Shown here: positions 52,303 to 61,235 of the stretch, piece after piece
Position numbering within the stretch: position 1 is the stretch's first letter
How the letters are laid out: the number at the start of each line of letters is the position of its first letter
Assembly: GCF_014170335.1 (NCBI RefSeq)
Contig: NZ_LZZS01000038.1
Coordinates: forward strand, 124,001 to 188,000
DNA from: Achromobacter sp. UMC46
Lineage (GTDB): Bacteria > Pseudomonadota > Gammaproteobacteria > Burkholderiales > Burkholderiaceae_B
Length of the DNA stretch: 64,000 nt
Direction: 5' to 3'
Position numbers and translations under genes: made by a program
Notes under the pieces: generated by a model
The model's input: the letters and a program-made list of their open reading frames with translations, nothing else
Databases searched by the model: none
Told to the model about the DNA's origin: nothing

Positions 52303-53469
52303 CTAGCGGGGCTGGCCCGGCCGTGTGCCCACCACGATGGACACGTCCTGCGGCTTGCCCGCGCGCAGGATGCCCAGGGTGGCGCGCTGGCCCGGAGGCT
52401 GTTGCGCAACTTCCGCCAGCAACTGGGCCGTATCGGCCATGCGCTTGCCGTTGACCGATTGCACGATGTCGCCCACGCGCAGGCCACCGCGCGCCGCCGG
52501 ACCGTCGCGCATCACTCCCGCGATGATCGCGCCTTTCGCGTCGGCGCCCAGCCCGAACGCGCGCGCCAGCTCGGGCGTGACGTCCTGCGGTTCCACGCCC
52601 AGCCAGCCGCGCTTGACGCCGCCGGTCTTGACGATGTCGTCCATGACCTTGCGCGCGATCTCGATGGGCGTGGCGAATCCGATGCCCATCGACCCTCCCG
52701 ATTCGGAATAGATGGCCGTGTTGATGCCGACCAGGTTGCCCTCGGCGTCCACCAGCGCCCCCCCCGAGTTGCCCGGATTGATCGCGGCGTCCGTCTGGAT
52801 GAAGTTTTCGTACGTGTTCAGCCCCAGCCCGTTGCGGCCCAGCGCCGACACGATGCCCTGGGTGGTGGTCTGTCCCACGCCGAAGGGGTTGCCGATCGCC
52901 AGCACCACATCGCCCACCCGCAAGCCGCGGTCGGCCGCCAGCGTGGCGGCGGGCAGGGCGCGCAATGTGCTCAGCTTCAACACGGCCAGGTCGGTATCGG
53001 GGTCCGCGCCCACGACCTTGGCGGTATCGCGGCGGCCGTCGGTCAAGGCCACCTCGATGGCGTCCGCCGCCTGCACGACGTGGTAGTTCGTCAGGACGTG
53101 GCCGTCCTGGTTCACGATGACGCCGGACCCCAGGCTGGTCGTGGCCTGCCGCCGGCTGACGCCCGGGACCTGGCCGAACAACTGGCGCAGCACGGGATCG
53201 TCGGGCAACGGGATCAGCGGCACGTTGACGTGCTTGGTGGTGTAGACGTTCACGACCGACGGCGCGGCGCGCGCCACGCCGTCCGCATAGGACACCACCC
53301 CCACGCCGCTGCCCGCTGGCGGGCGCGCCGCCCCGGCGACCGCAACGGCCGGCGGCGCGGCCCCCGGGCCCGCCAGACGCAGCAGGTCGGGCCGCAGGGT
53401 CGTGACCACGAATAGAATACCCAGGCAGACCGTGACGGCCTGAGCGAAGATCAGCCAATATCGGCGCAT
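52303..53469 (-). CDS. degS: DegS/HtrA-like serine protease with PDZ domain
   Basis: A 388-residue trypsin-like periplasmic protease anchored by one N-terminal helix (about 5-24). The triad is His (NYHVVQ), Asp (DTDLAVLKL) and Ser (PGNSGGALV). One PDZ domain follows (about 290-380, RGWLGVEPQDV, GLRVGDIVQSVNG). The DegS topology, one PDZ and a TM anchor, suggests cleavage of an anti-sigma factor such as RseA. It is divergent from the Nif3 gene, with only 19 bases between starts. Confidence 0.92.
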   Translation of the reverse strand: MRRYWLIFAQAVTVCLGILFVVTTLRPDLLRLAGPGAAPPAVAVAGAARPPAGSGVGVVSYADGVARAAPSVVNVYTTKHVNVPLIPLPDDPVLRQLFGQVPGVSRRQATTSLGSGVIVNQDGHVLTNYHVVQAADAIEVALTDGRRDTAKVVGADPDTDLAVLKLSTLRALPAATLAADRGLRVGDVVLAIGNPFGVGQTTTQGIVSALGRNGLGLNTYENFIQTDAAINPGNSGGALVDAEGNLVGINTAIYSESGGSMGIGFATPIEIARKVMDDIVKTGGVKRGWLGVEPQDVTPELARAFGLGADAKGAIIAGVMRDGPAARGGLRVGDIVQSVNGKRMADTAQLLAEVAQQPPGQRATLGILRAGKPQDVSIVVGTRPGQPR

Positions 53470-53488
53470 GATTCTGATAGGACGAGCA

Positions 53489-54265
53489 ATGAAAAAAGTG
53501 GACTCCCACGTGCTGGCCAGCTGGCTGGACGACACCCTGCAAGCCGGCCGCTTCAAGGACTACTGCCCCAACGGCTTGCAAGTGGAGGGCCGATCCGAAG
53601 TCGGACACATTATCACCGGAGTGACCGCCAGCGAAGCCCTGCTGCGCACGGCGGTCGAACGCGGCGCCGATGCGGTGCTGGTGCATCACGGCTGGATGTG
53701 GCGCAACGAAGACCGCCGCATCATCGGCACGCGCCGCACGCGCATGGCGCTGGCGCTGAAGAACGACCTGAACCTGTACGCCTACCACTTGCCCCTGGAT
53801 GCGCACCCGACGTTGGGCAACAACGCGCAACTGGCCCGCGTGCTGGGCCTGACCGCGGAACGCCGCGACGACGGCTCGCCGCACACCTGTGGCCAGGACA
53901 ACCTGGTCTGGCTGGGCGAGGCCGCGGGACTGACGACGCTGGGCCAGCTAGGCGCACGCGTCGCCGAACGCCTGGGGCGGCAGCCGCTGGTCGTGGGCGA
54001 TTCGGATCAGCCCGTGTCGCGCGTGGCGTGGTGCACGGGCGGCGCGCAGGGCATGCTGGCCGACGCCGTGGACGCGGGCGCCAGCGCCTACATCACGGGC
54101 GAGGTCTCGGAATCCACCGTGCATCTGGCGCGTGAAACCGGCGTGGGCTTCATCGCCGCCGGCCACCACGCGACCGAGCGTTTTGGCGCAGAAGCCCTGG
54201 GGCAGGCCGTGGCCGAACACTTCGGGATCAAAGTCGAATTCGTCGACATCGACAATCCGGCATAA
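53489..54265 (+). CDS. Nif3-like dinuclear metal-center protein
   Basis: A 258-residue protein of the NIF3/YbgI/DUF34 family. It contains DYCPNGLQVEG, VHHGWMWR (metal His pair), YHLPLDAHPTLGNNAQLARVLG, and near the end TGEVSEST and AAGHHATERFG. The family binds two metals; GTP cyclohydrolase-I-type activity has been claimed but function is not settled. ATG at 53489 has AGGA upstream; an ATG 21 bases earlier overlaps the divergent gene. Confidence 0.9.
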   Translation: MKKVDSHVLASWLDDTLQAGRFKDYCPNGLQVEGRSEVGHIITGVTASEALLRTAVERGADAVLVHHGWMWRNEDRRIIGTRRTRMALALKNDLNLYAYHLPLDAHPTLGNNAQLARVLGLTAERRDDGSPHTCGQDNLVWLGEAAGLTTLGQLGARVAERLGRQPLVVGDSDQPVSRVAWCTGGAQGMLADAVDAGASAYITGEVSESTVHLARETGVGFIAAGHHATERFGAEALGQAVAEHFGIKVEFVDIDNPA

Positions 54266-54449
54266 ATAGCGCCGCGCACCGCTCCGGGAAAACCAGAGGG
54301 TTCGATCAAAGCGGCGCCTGTGCGTCGCATCTGGTCAATCGCGGTTCTCTCCCTGTCAATTCTGGCCGGAGTCCCCCGCCCTAGCATTCCATTCAGTCGC
54401 CCGATGCCGGTCCCTTTCCGGCCGGGCCTCCTTCACACGGAGCCACTGA

Positions 54450-55076
54450 ATGCTGACCCTCTACGACCATCCGCGCTCCGGCAACTGCTACAAGGTCCGC
54501 CTTTTCCTTGCGCTCATCGGCAAGGAATACCAAAGCCGGTTTGTCGACGTGCTGGCCCGCAAGAACCAGACTGCGGCGTTCGAGCAAGTCAGCGCCTTTC
54601 AGCAGGTCCCTGCGCTGACCGATGGCGGCACCGCCATCTGGGACAGCCACGCCATCCTGCTGCACCTTGCGCACCACTACGCCCCCGAGTGGCTCGCGCC
54701 ACTGCCCCGCATCGGCGCCATGCACGCGTGGCTATCGGTATCCGCCAATGAAATCGCGAACAGCCTGCAGCCGCTGCGCTTGACGCGCGTCGTGGGCAAC
54801 GCCGAGGCCGCGCACCACCTGGGCGTAAGCGAAGCGCTGCTCGACATCCCCGGCATGCAGGCCCGCACGGACCGCGTCCTGAGACGCCTGGACAAGCGCC
54901 TTGCGGACAACAAGTGGCTGGCCGGAACCGACGCGCCCACCGTAGCCGACATCGCCTGCTACGGCTACCTGGCGCTGGCCGAGGAAGCCGCCATCGACAT
55001 CGCCGCCTATCCCGCCATCGCGGCGTGGCGCGACCGCATCCCGCAGTTGCCGGGCTACGTGCCCCCAGGCCCCTGA
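54450..55076 (+). CDS. Glutathione S-transferase
   Basis: A 208-residue GST. The thioredoxin-like N-terminal domain starts MLTLYDHPRSGNCYKVRLFL with Ser in place of the active Tyr/Ser/Cys region and has FQQVPALTDGGTAIWDSHAI (cis-Pro and glutathione-binding Ser). The all-helical C-terminal domain has DAPTVADIACYGYLALAEE. GGAG precedes the ATG. The 184-base gap before it (54266-54449) shows no strong feature. The MFS gene follows. Confidence 0.9.
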   Translation: MLTLYDHPRSGNCYKVRLFLALIGKEYQSRFVDVLARKNQTAAFEQVSAFQQVPALTDGGTAIWDSHAILLHLAHHYAPEWLAPLPRIGAMHAWLSVSANEIANSLQPLRLTRVVGNAEAAHHLGVSEALLDIPGMQARTDRVLRRLDKRLADNKWLAGTDAPTVADIACYGYLALAEEAAIDIAAYPAIAAWRDRIPQLPGYVPPGP

Positions 55077-55144
55077 GCCCCAAGCCCCAAGCCCCCGCGC
55101 GCGACGACAAAAAAAACCACTACGACAAGACAAGAGGAAAAAAC

Positions 55145-56476
55145 ATGGACGCCATACCAGCCGTGCAGCCCGCTGCCCGCTCACACAAGAAACCCAACCT
55201 GTTCCGGGTCGCCGTCGCGACCGTCATCGGCACCGCCGTCGAAGCCTTCGACTTCCTCGCCTATGGAACCGCCGCGGCCCTGGTGTTCAACAAGATCTTC
55301 TTTCCGCAGTTCGATCCGGCGACCGGCACGCTGGCGGCCTTTGGCGCGTTCGCCAGCGGCATGCTGGCGCGGCCCATCGGCGGCATCCTGTTCGGCCACT
55401 TCGGCGACCGCGTCGGCCGCAAGTCCATGTTGACGCTGAGCCTGCTGCTGATGGGCATCTGCACTGTGCTGATCGGGCTGCTGCCGACCTATGAACAGAT
55501 CGGCATCTCGGCGGCAGTGCTGCTGGTCGTGCTGCGCGTCGGCCAGGGGCTGTCATTCGGCGGCGAGATGGGCGGCGCCATGCTGATGGCAGTCGAACAC
55601 GCGCCGCCAAAGTGGAAGGCGTTCTTCGGCAGCCTGCCGCTGGTGGGCGCGCCCTTGGGCATCCTGCTGTCGGTGGGGTCCTTCGCGCTGGTGACGCGGC
55701 TGCCGGAAGAAGATTTCCTGTCCTGGGGCTGGCGCCTGCCGTTCCTCGCCAGCGCCGTGCTCATCGTCGTCGGCCTGTTCATCCGCCACGGCATCGACGA
55801 ATCGCCCGAGTTCGAGCAGGTCAAGCGCGAACGCGCGCAGGCCAGGCAACCGCTGGAAGACAAGATGCCCCTGGGCGAACTGCTGCGCGCGCACGGCAAA
55901 TCGCTCTTGCTGTGCATCGGCTGCAAGATCGCCGAGGTCACGCTGATCTACACCTTCCTGGTGTTCTCGGTGTCTTACGCGGTGTCCAAGCTGGGTTTCA
56001 GCCGCGCCGACGCGCTGCACGCCTTGCTCTATGGCGCCGGCGTGCTGATGTTCACCATCCCGCTGTTCGGCGTGCTGGCCGACCGCATCGGCGCGCGCCG
56101 CGTCTGCGGCTGGGGCGGCATGTTCCTGGGGCTCATGGCCATTCCGATTTTCCTGGCGGTGGGCAGCGGCTCGCTGGTGGCATACAGCCTTGCCGTCTTC
56201 GTCGCCATGGCCTTCAACTACGCGATCATGATCGCGCCCCAGTCCAGCCTCTATAGCGCCCAGTTCCCGGCCGAGCTGCGCTATTCCGGGCTGTCGATCG
56301 GGGTCCAGTTCTCGGCGGCCATCGGCGGCGGCCTGGCGCCGCTGATCTCGGCCACGCTGGTCCAGAAGTTCGACAGCATCCTTCCCGTCGGCGTCTATCT
56401 GGCCTTCCTCGGCGTTGTCGCCGGCACCTCGGCGTTTCTCATGAAGCCCACGGCCCAGGACTTGCGCCGCGGCTGA
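55145..56476 (+). CDS. MHS-family (metabolite:H+ symporter) MFS transporter
   Basis: A 443-residue MFS protein of 12 helices. TVIGTAVEAFDFLAYGTAAAL (about 29-49), ARPIGGILFGHFGDRVGRKSML and RVGQGLSFGGEMGGA match the MHS subfamily (ShiA/ProP/KgtP-like). Substrates include carboxylates, shikimate, osmolytes. AAGAGGAAAA precedes the ATG. Its proximity to an AraC regulator and a class II aldolase suggests uptake of a hydroxy acid, but this is inference. Confidence 0.9.
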   Translation: MDAIPAVQPAARSHKKPNLFRVAVATVIGTAVEAFDFLAYGTAAALVFNKIFFPQFDPATGTLAAFGAFASGMLARPIGGILFGHFGDRVGRKSMLTLSLLLMGICTVLIGLLPTYEQIGISAAVLLVVLRVGQGLSFGGEMGGAMLMAVEHAPPKWKAFFGSLPLVGAPLGILLSVGSFALVTRLPEEDFLSWGWRLPFLASAVLIVVGLFIRHGIDESPEFEQVKRERAQARQPLEDKMPLGELLRAHGKSLLLCIGCKIAEVTLIYTFLVFSVSYAVSKLGFSRADALHALLYGAGVLMFTIPLFGVLADRIGARRVCGWGGMFLGLMAIPIFLAVGSGSLVAYSLAVFVAMAFNYAIMIAPQSSLYSAQFPAELRYSGLSIGVQFSAAIGGGLAPLISATLVQKFDSILPVGVYLAFLGVVAGTSAFLMKPTAQDLRRG

Positions 56477-56511
56477 TGCGCCGAAGCCCTCCGCACGCGG
56501 GCGGCGCGGAC

Positions 56512-57540
56512 CTACTCGCCGCCGCTGCCGCTTCTGGCCGTCTTGCGGTACAAGGCGGGCGACATGCCGAAGCGTTCATGGAAGCGGCGGATGAAATGGC
56601 TGGCGTGCTGGAAGCCGCAAGAAACGGCGATCTCCTTGACCTCGACGTGCGCGCGCCGCGGGTCCTCCAGCGCCTCCCGGGCCAGTTGCAGGCGGCGTTC
56701 GCGCACGTAGCTCGCGTATTGCAGCGAACGCGTCTTGAACAGCCGGTGCACCCAGCGCGTGGTCACGCGCAGCACATCGGCCACCGCCTGCACCGACAGT
56801 TCGGGATCGGTGATGTGGGCGTCGATGTAGCTTGCCAGCACCTGCCAGTTGTCGGCCGGCGCCCGCGCATCGCCCGGGATCTTCTCCAACGCCTGGCTGG
56901 TGTAGATCGAGGCCAGCAGCGCCAGCAGCGCCTGTTCGGCGAAGAGCGACGACGTCGGATTGGATTCCGCCTTGTCGAAGAACACATGGTGCAGGCAGCG
57001 ATGGGCGGTCTGCACCATCGGCAGGACGGCCACGCCGCGTTGCGCGGTGAACTGCGACATCGCCAGGCTGTGCGCGCCCAGCAGGCGCGACAGCGGCCCC
57101 TTCACCACCACGATCCGCGAATCGGTGTACATCCGGATGTCGGACGGCAGCGCCGTCGTGCGGAAGATAATGTCCCCGGGTTCCAGCGGCAGGGTGGCCT
57201 CGTTCTGCACGATGACGCCATGCCCCGCGATCACGAAACTGGCCAGGAACTCCGCGTGGCCCGGATCGGCCGCGTGCTCCGCACGGTGGTGCACGCTGAT
57301 CGGCGTGGACTCCAGGCTGACCACCAGCCCACCCGCGCGCAGGCGACAGGCCTGCAATTGCAGCCTGGGCTGTTCGGTCAACGCCCGGAACTCTCCCGGC
57401 AGGACCAGCTTGTCCAGCTCGCGCTCATAGCCGGCGATCTCCTGCGCGTAGAACGGGCGGAACCGGGGCGCGAAGTTCAGATCCGCCTCGGGACAGGCGG
57501 GCCGGGCGGGAAGATTCACGGTCTGGCTGGCGCTGGGCAT
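56512..57540 (-). CDS. AraC-family transcriptional regulator
   Basis: A 342-residue regulator. The C-terminal ~100 residues (about 230-335) hold two HTH motifs: LSVQAVADVLRVTTRWVHRLFK and KEIAVSCGFQHASHFIRRFHERFGMSPALYRK. The N-terminal ~220 residues resemble the AraC-binding-like domain (FVIAGHGVIVQNEATLPLEPGDI). Divergent from the aldolase gene and convergent with the MHS transporter. Confidence 0.92.
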   Translation of the reverse strand: MPSASQTVNLPARPACPEADLNFAPRFRPFYAQEIAGYERELDKLVLPGEFRALTEQPRLQLQACRLRAGGLVVSLESTPISVHHRAEHAADPGHAEFLASFVIAGHGVIVQNEATLPLEPGDIIFRTTALPSDIRMYTDSRIVVVKGPLSRLLGAHSLAMSQFTAQRGVAVLPMVQTAHRCLHHVFFDKAESNPTSSLFAEQALLALLASIYTSQALEKIPGDARAPADNWQVLASYIDAHITDPELSVQAVADVLRVTTRWVHRLFKTRSLQYASYVRERRLQLAREALEDPRRAHVEVKEIAVSCGFQHASHFIRRFHERFGMSPALYRKTARSGSGGE

Positions 57541-57651
57541 GCTCGGAACTCTCTTTCGGGGTGGCTAGGGCCGATAAGCGCCTGCCGTCCTGTCGCATTG
57601 AGTCAACCCGCGTTCGTGATCGGTCAATTGCCGGCGGCGCAGGCGGGCGTG

Positions 57652-57665
57652 TAATGGAGCCATTA
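57652..57665. repeat. Palindrome before the aldolase gene
   Basis: TAATGG-AG-CCATTA, a perfect 6-2-6 palindrome 16 bases before the ATG at 57682 and directly before its ribosome-binding site. Possible operator of the AraC-type regulator. Confidence 0.4.
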
Positions 57666-57681
57666 TCCCCAAGGAGACCCC

Positions 57682-58443
57682 ATGCTGGAAAAACAATCTC
57701 ATGCCGACGCCTTCTTTGCGCGCTCCGCGAACAAGCTCGACTTCGGAAATTGGAGCGAGAAAGAAAAAGTGGCGCTCAGCTGCCGTATCCTCGCCAGCGA
57801 AGGCCATTCGGAAACGCTGGCGGGCCAGATCACCGTGCGCCAGGAGGACGGCACGTTCCTGACGACGCCGATGGCCCGGGCATTCGATGAAATCGAACCG
57901 GGCTCGGTCATCCGCATCAACGAGGACATGGAAGTGCTTGAGGGCGAGGGCACGCCCAACCCCGCCGTGCGCTTCCATTTCTGGGTCTATCGCCAGCGCC
58001 CCGACGTGCAATGCATCATCCACACGCACCCGCCCCATGTCTCGACGCTGTCGATGACGGGCCAGCCGCTGGTGGTCGCGCACATGGACGCCACGCCGTT
58101 CCACAACGACTGCGCCCATCTGAAGGAATGGCCCGGCCTGCCCATCGCAGACCAGGAAGGCGAGATCATTTCAGCGGCGCTGGGCGGCAAGCGCTGCATC
58201 CTGCTGGCCAACCATGGTTTCCTGGCCGCCGGGTCCTGCGTGGAAGAGGCGCTGTACCTGTCGGTGCTGATCGAGCGCGCGGCCCGCAATCAGTTGCTGG
58301 CGGCCGCCGCATACGGCGAGGTCAAGCCGGTGGATGATGCGCTGGCGGCCGAATCGCACGACTTCCTGTTGAAGCCCAGTATCGTGCGGGCGAGCTTCGC
58401 CATGTTCGCGCGCCGTGTCGAACGGCAAATGGCCGCGGAATAA
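57682..58443 (+). CDS. Class II aldolase/adducin-family protein
   Basis: A 253-residue protein of the class II aldolase fold. Metal-ligand His are in HTHPPHVST (about 114-122) and LLANHGFLAAG; ILASEGHSETLAGQITVR is the family N-terminal motif. Members include L-fuculose-phosphate aldolase and various sugar or hydroxyacid aldolases and decarboxylases; the substrate is not evident. CAAGGAGACC precedes the ATG. It is divergent from the AraC regulator. Confidence 0.88.
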   Translation: MLEKQSHADAFFARSANKLDFGNWSEKEKVALSCRILASEGHSETLAGQITVRQEDGTFLTTPMARAFDEIEPGSVIRINEDMEVLEGEGTPNPAVRFHFWVYRQRPDVQCIIHTHPPHVSTLSMTGQPLVVAHMDATPFHNDCAHLKEWPGLPIADQEGEIISAALGGKRCILLANHGFLAAGSCVEEALYLSVLIERAARNQLLAAAAYGEVKPVDDALAAESHDFLLKPSIVRASFAMFARRVERQMAAE

Positions 58444-58465
58444 AGCAAGGGGGGGAACGTCCGCC

Positions 58466-58510
58466 CGCCGCAGCGGCCCGGATCCGTGCGGATCCCGGGC
58501 CTGCGGCGGC
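58466..58510. terminator. Large hairpin between convergent aldolase and mscL genes
   Basis: A near-perfect ~20-bp stem with a GTGC loop and one asymmetric bulge; GGATCC sits at the tip on both arms. It probably ends both transcripts, though U-runs are weak. Confidence 0.6.
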
Positions 58511-58516
58511 GTGGGG

Positions 58517-58966
58517 TCAGGGCTTTTTGAGCAGGTCGCGGATTTCGCGCAGCAGCGCCACGTCTTCGGGCGTTGCGGCCGGTGCGGCCGGCGCTTCCTC
58601 GGCCTTGGCGCGGGCCTTGTAGATGGCCTTGACCATCCAGAAGATCACGAACGCCAGCAACACGAAGTTGATGATGATGGTGACGAAATTGCCCCATGCG
58701 AAGACGTTTGCACCCGCTTTGGACAGGTCGGCATACGTCATCGGCCCGTTGTAGCCGGCGGGCATGGACAGCACCAGGAACTTGTTCGAAAAATCGACCG
58801 AGCCGCCCAGGATGAAGTTGACAAGCGGCATGACGATGTCTTTGACGAGCGAGTCGACGATCCGGCCGAACGCCGCACCGATGATGACACCCACCGCCAA
58901 GTCGACCGCATTGCCTTTTACGGCGAAATCTCGGAATTCTTTGACGAAACCAGTTGCTTTGCTCAT
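58517..58966 (-). CDS. mscL: Large-conductance mechanosensitive channel
   Basis: MscL (149 residues) opens under membrane stretch to release solutes on hypo-osmotic shock. FVKEFRDFAVKGNAVDLAVGVIIGAAFGRIVDSLVKD is the conserved amphipathic N-helix and pore helix TM1 (in pieces). TM2 is about 92-114 (FVTIIINFVLLAFVIFWMVK). The charged C-terminal bundle includes PEDVALLREIRDLLKK. Length is family-typical. It is divergent from petA. Confidence 0.97.
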   Translation of the reverse strand: MSKATGFVKEFRDFAVKGNAVDLAVGVIIGAAFGRIVDSLVKDIVMPLVNFILGGSVDFSNKFLVLSMPAGYNGPMTYADLSKAGANVFAWGNFVTIIINFVLLAFVIFWMVKAIYKARAKAEEAPAAPAATPEDVALLREIRDLLKKP

Positions 58967-59008
58967 AAAAGCACTCCCTTCGTGATACGCCCGTCAGTGG
59001 GCTGGCGC

Positions 59009-59014
59009 TATAAT
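59009..59014 (+). promoter_or_regulatory. -10 box upstream of petABC
   Basis: A perfect TATAAT, 93 bases before the petA ATG in the mscL-petA divergent spacer. No good -35 is visible at 16-18 bases. Confidence 0.4.
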
Positions 59015-59106
59015 ACGCGGTTGCTATGTTGTTACATATTCCCGCGAACCCGATGCCGCAGAAGTGATGCTACTCGTAGAGCGGGCGCATCAACAAGGAT
59101 AGGAAG

Positions 59107-59748
59107 ATGAGTCAGGATACGCTGGTGCACGATGATGACGGTGCGGTTGATCCCAACCTGCCACCTGATCCTTCGCGACGTTTCTGGGTTACCACCGCCT
59201 GTGCTGTGGGTGGCGTAGCAGGTGTCGCAACGGCTTTGCCGCTTGTGAGCACATTTTCTCCCTCTGAAAAGGCCCGAGCGGCCGGGGCCCCTGTAGAAGT
59301 GGATATCGGCGACATCCCCGTCGGCACCATGAAGACAGTGGAATGGCGCGGGAAGCCGGTGTGGATCATTCACCGTTCTCCCGAACAACTCGCCAGCCTG
59401 AAAACGCTGGACCCTTTACTGGCCGATCCCGATTCCAAGCGGCCGGGCTTCACGCCCAAATACGCCGAAAACGAAGCTCGTTCGCGCAAGCCCGAGCTCT
59501 TCGTCTGTGTCGGCATCTGTACCCACCTGGGCTGCTCGCCCACCTCGCACTTCGAAACAGGCGGCGGTGGCGGCATGGGCGCCAATTGGCAAGGCGGATT
59601 CCTCTGTCCGTGCCACGGCTCCACGTTCGACCTGGCTGGCCGGGTCTACAAGAACAAGCCTGCTCCCGATAATCTCGAAGTACCGCCTTACCAATATCTC
59701 AGCGACACCCGCATCATCGTGGGCGTCGATGAAGACAACAAGGCCTGA
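59107..59748 (+). CDS. petA: Ubiquinol-cytochrome c reductase Rieske iron-sulfur subunit
   Basis: Rieske protein of the bc1 complex (213 residues). A Tat-type leader with SRRFWVTTACAVGG (about 23-36) acts as uncleaved anchor. The [2Fe-2S] ligands are in CTHLGC and CPCHGS (about 138-143 and 164-169). It takes one electron from quinol and passes it to cytochrome c1. A GGAAG site precedes the ATG. Confidence 0.97.
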   Translation: MSQDTLVHDDDGAVDPNLPPDPSRRFWVTTACAVGGVAGVATALPLVSTFSPSEKARAAGAPVEVDIGDIPVGTMKTVEWRGKPVWIIHRSPEQLASLKTLDPLLADPDSKRPGFTPKYAENEARSRKPELFVCVGICTHLGCSPTSHFETGGGGGMGANWQGGFLCPCHGSTFDLAGRVYKNKPAPDNLEVPPYQYLSDTRIIVGVDEDNKA

Positions 59749-59822
59749 CGCTCGCGTCGCGCTTTTTTCCCGAATTACGTAAGTAAAACAAATACGCCAC
59801 GTATTAGAGAAGGAGCCGTTAC

Positions 59823-61211
59823 ATGGCTGGCGAGAAAACCGTCGAGACGACAGGCCTGTTGGGCTGGCTGGACCGGCGCTTCCCGGTGACATCCACCTGG
59901 AAAGCCCATCTGTCCGAGTACTACGCACCGAAGAATTTCAACTTCTGGTATTTCTTTGGCTCTTTGGCCTTATTGGTCCTGGTGCTGCAGATCGTGACCG
60001 GCATTTTCCTGGTCATGCATTACAAGCCGGACGCCGAACGCGCGTTCCAGTCCGTCGAATACATCATGCGCGAGGTCCCGTGGGGCTGGCTGGTGCGCTA
60101 TATGCACTCCACCGGCGCGTCGATGTTCTTCGTCGTCGTCTACCTGCACATGCTGCGCGGGCTGCTTTACGGTTCCTACCGCAAGCCGCGCGAACTCGTG
60201 TGGATCTTCGGCGTGGCGATCTTCCTCTGTCTGATGGCCGAAGCTTTCTTCGGCTACCTGCTTCCCTGGGGCCAGATGTCGTATTGGGGCGCCCAGGTGA
60301 TCGTGAACCTGTTTGCGGCCATTCCGTTCATCGGCCCTGAACTGTCGATCTGGATCCGCGGCGACTACGTCGTGTCGGACGCCACCCTGAACCGCTTCTT
60401 CGCCTTCCACGTCATCGCGATTCCGCTGGTGCTGGTCGGCCTGGTGGCGGCCCACCTGGTGGCGCTGCACGAAGTCGGCTCGAACAACCCGGACGGCATC
60501 GAGATCAAGCAGGGCCCGAAAGACAAGTACGGCCGGCCCAAGGATGGCATCCCGTTCCACCCGTTCTATTCGGTGCATGACCTGATGGGCGTGGCGGGCT
60601 TCCTGCTCGTGTTCGCGTTCATTGTGTTCTTCGCGCCGGAAATGGGCGGGTACTTCCTGGAGTTCAACAACTTCATCCCCGCCGACTCGCTGAAGACGCC
60701 GCCGCACATCGCGCCGGTCTGGTACTTCACGCCGTTCTACTCGATGCTGCGCGCCACCACCGACGAATTTACGTGGGTGCTGGCAGGCGCATCGGTGCTG
60801 GGCGCCATCGCGTTGCTCGTCAAGAGCAACCTGAAGGGCATCCTGCGCGTCGCCATCCCCGGCATCCTGATCGTCGTGGCCGTGCTGCTGCGCGTGATCG
60901 ACGCCAAGTTCTGGGGTGTGGTCGCCATGGGCGGCACGGTCGTCATCCTGTTCTTCCTGCCGTGGCTGGACCATTCCCCGGTCAAGTCGATCCGCTACCG
61001 CCCGACGTGGCACAAGTGGATCTACGGCATCTTCATGGTCAACTTCCTGGTGCTCGGCTACATCGGTACGCAGCCGCCCAGTCCGCCGTTGAACATCACG
61101 TCGCAAATCGGCACGCTGCTGTACCTGGCATTCTTCTTCCTGATGCCGGTCTGGAGCCGCCTTGGCACCTTCAAGCAAGTGCCTGAGCGCGTTACGTTCC
61201 ACGCCCACTGA
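59823..61211 (+). CDS. petB: Cytochrome b subunit of the bc1 complex
   Basis: The eight-helix quinol-binding subunit (462 residues). The heme-ligand His are in RYMHSTGASM / YLHMLRG and in FHVIAIPLVLVGLVAAHLVALHEVG. The Qo-site PEWY equivalent is PVWYFTPFYSML. It is longer at the C-terminus than the mitochondrial protein, which is usual here. GAAGGAG precedes the ATG. The 74-base gap from petA has no terminator. Confidence 0.97.
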   Translation: MAGEKTVETTGLLGWLDRRFPVTSTWKAHLSEYYAPKNFNFWYFFGSLALLVLVLQIVTGIFLVMHYKPDAERAFQSVEYIMREVPWGWLVRYMHSTGASMFFVVVYLHMLRGLLYGSYRKPRELVWIFGVAIFLCLMAEAFFGYLLPWGQMSYWGAQVIVNLFAAIPFIGPELSIWIRGDYVVSDATLNRFFAFHVIAIPLVLVGLVAAHLVALHEVGSNNPDGIEIKQGPKDKYGRPKDGIPFHPFYSVHDLMGVAGFLLVFAFIVFFAPEMGGYFLEFNNFIPADSLKTPPHIAPVWYFTPFYSMLRATTDEFTWVLAGASVLGAIALLVKSNLKGILRVAIPGILIVVAVLLRVIDAKFWGVVAMGGTVVILFFLPWLDHSPVKSIRYRPTWHKWIYGIFMVNFLVLGYIGTQPPSPPLNITSQIGTLLYLAFFFLMPVWSRLGTFKQVPERVTFHAH

Positions 61212-61235
61212 GCCCCACCAGATAACGGACTAACC

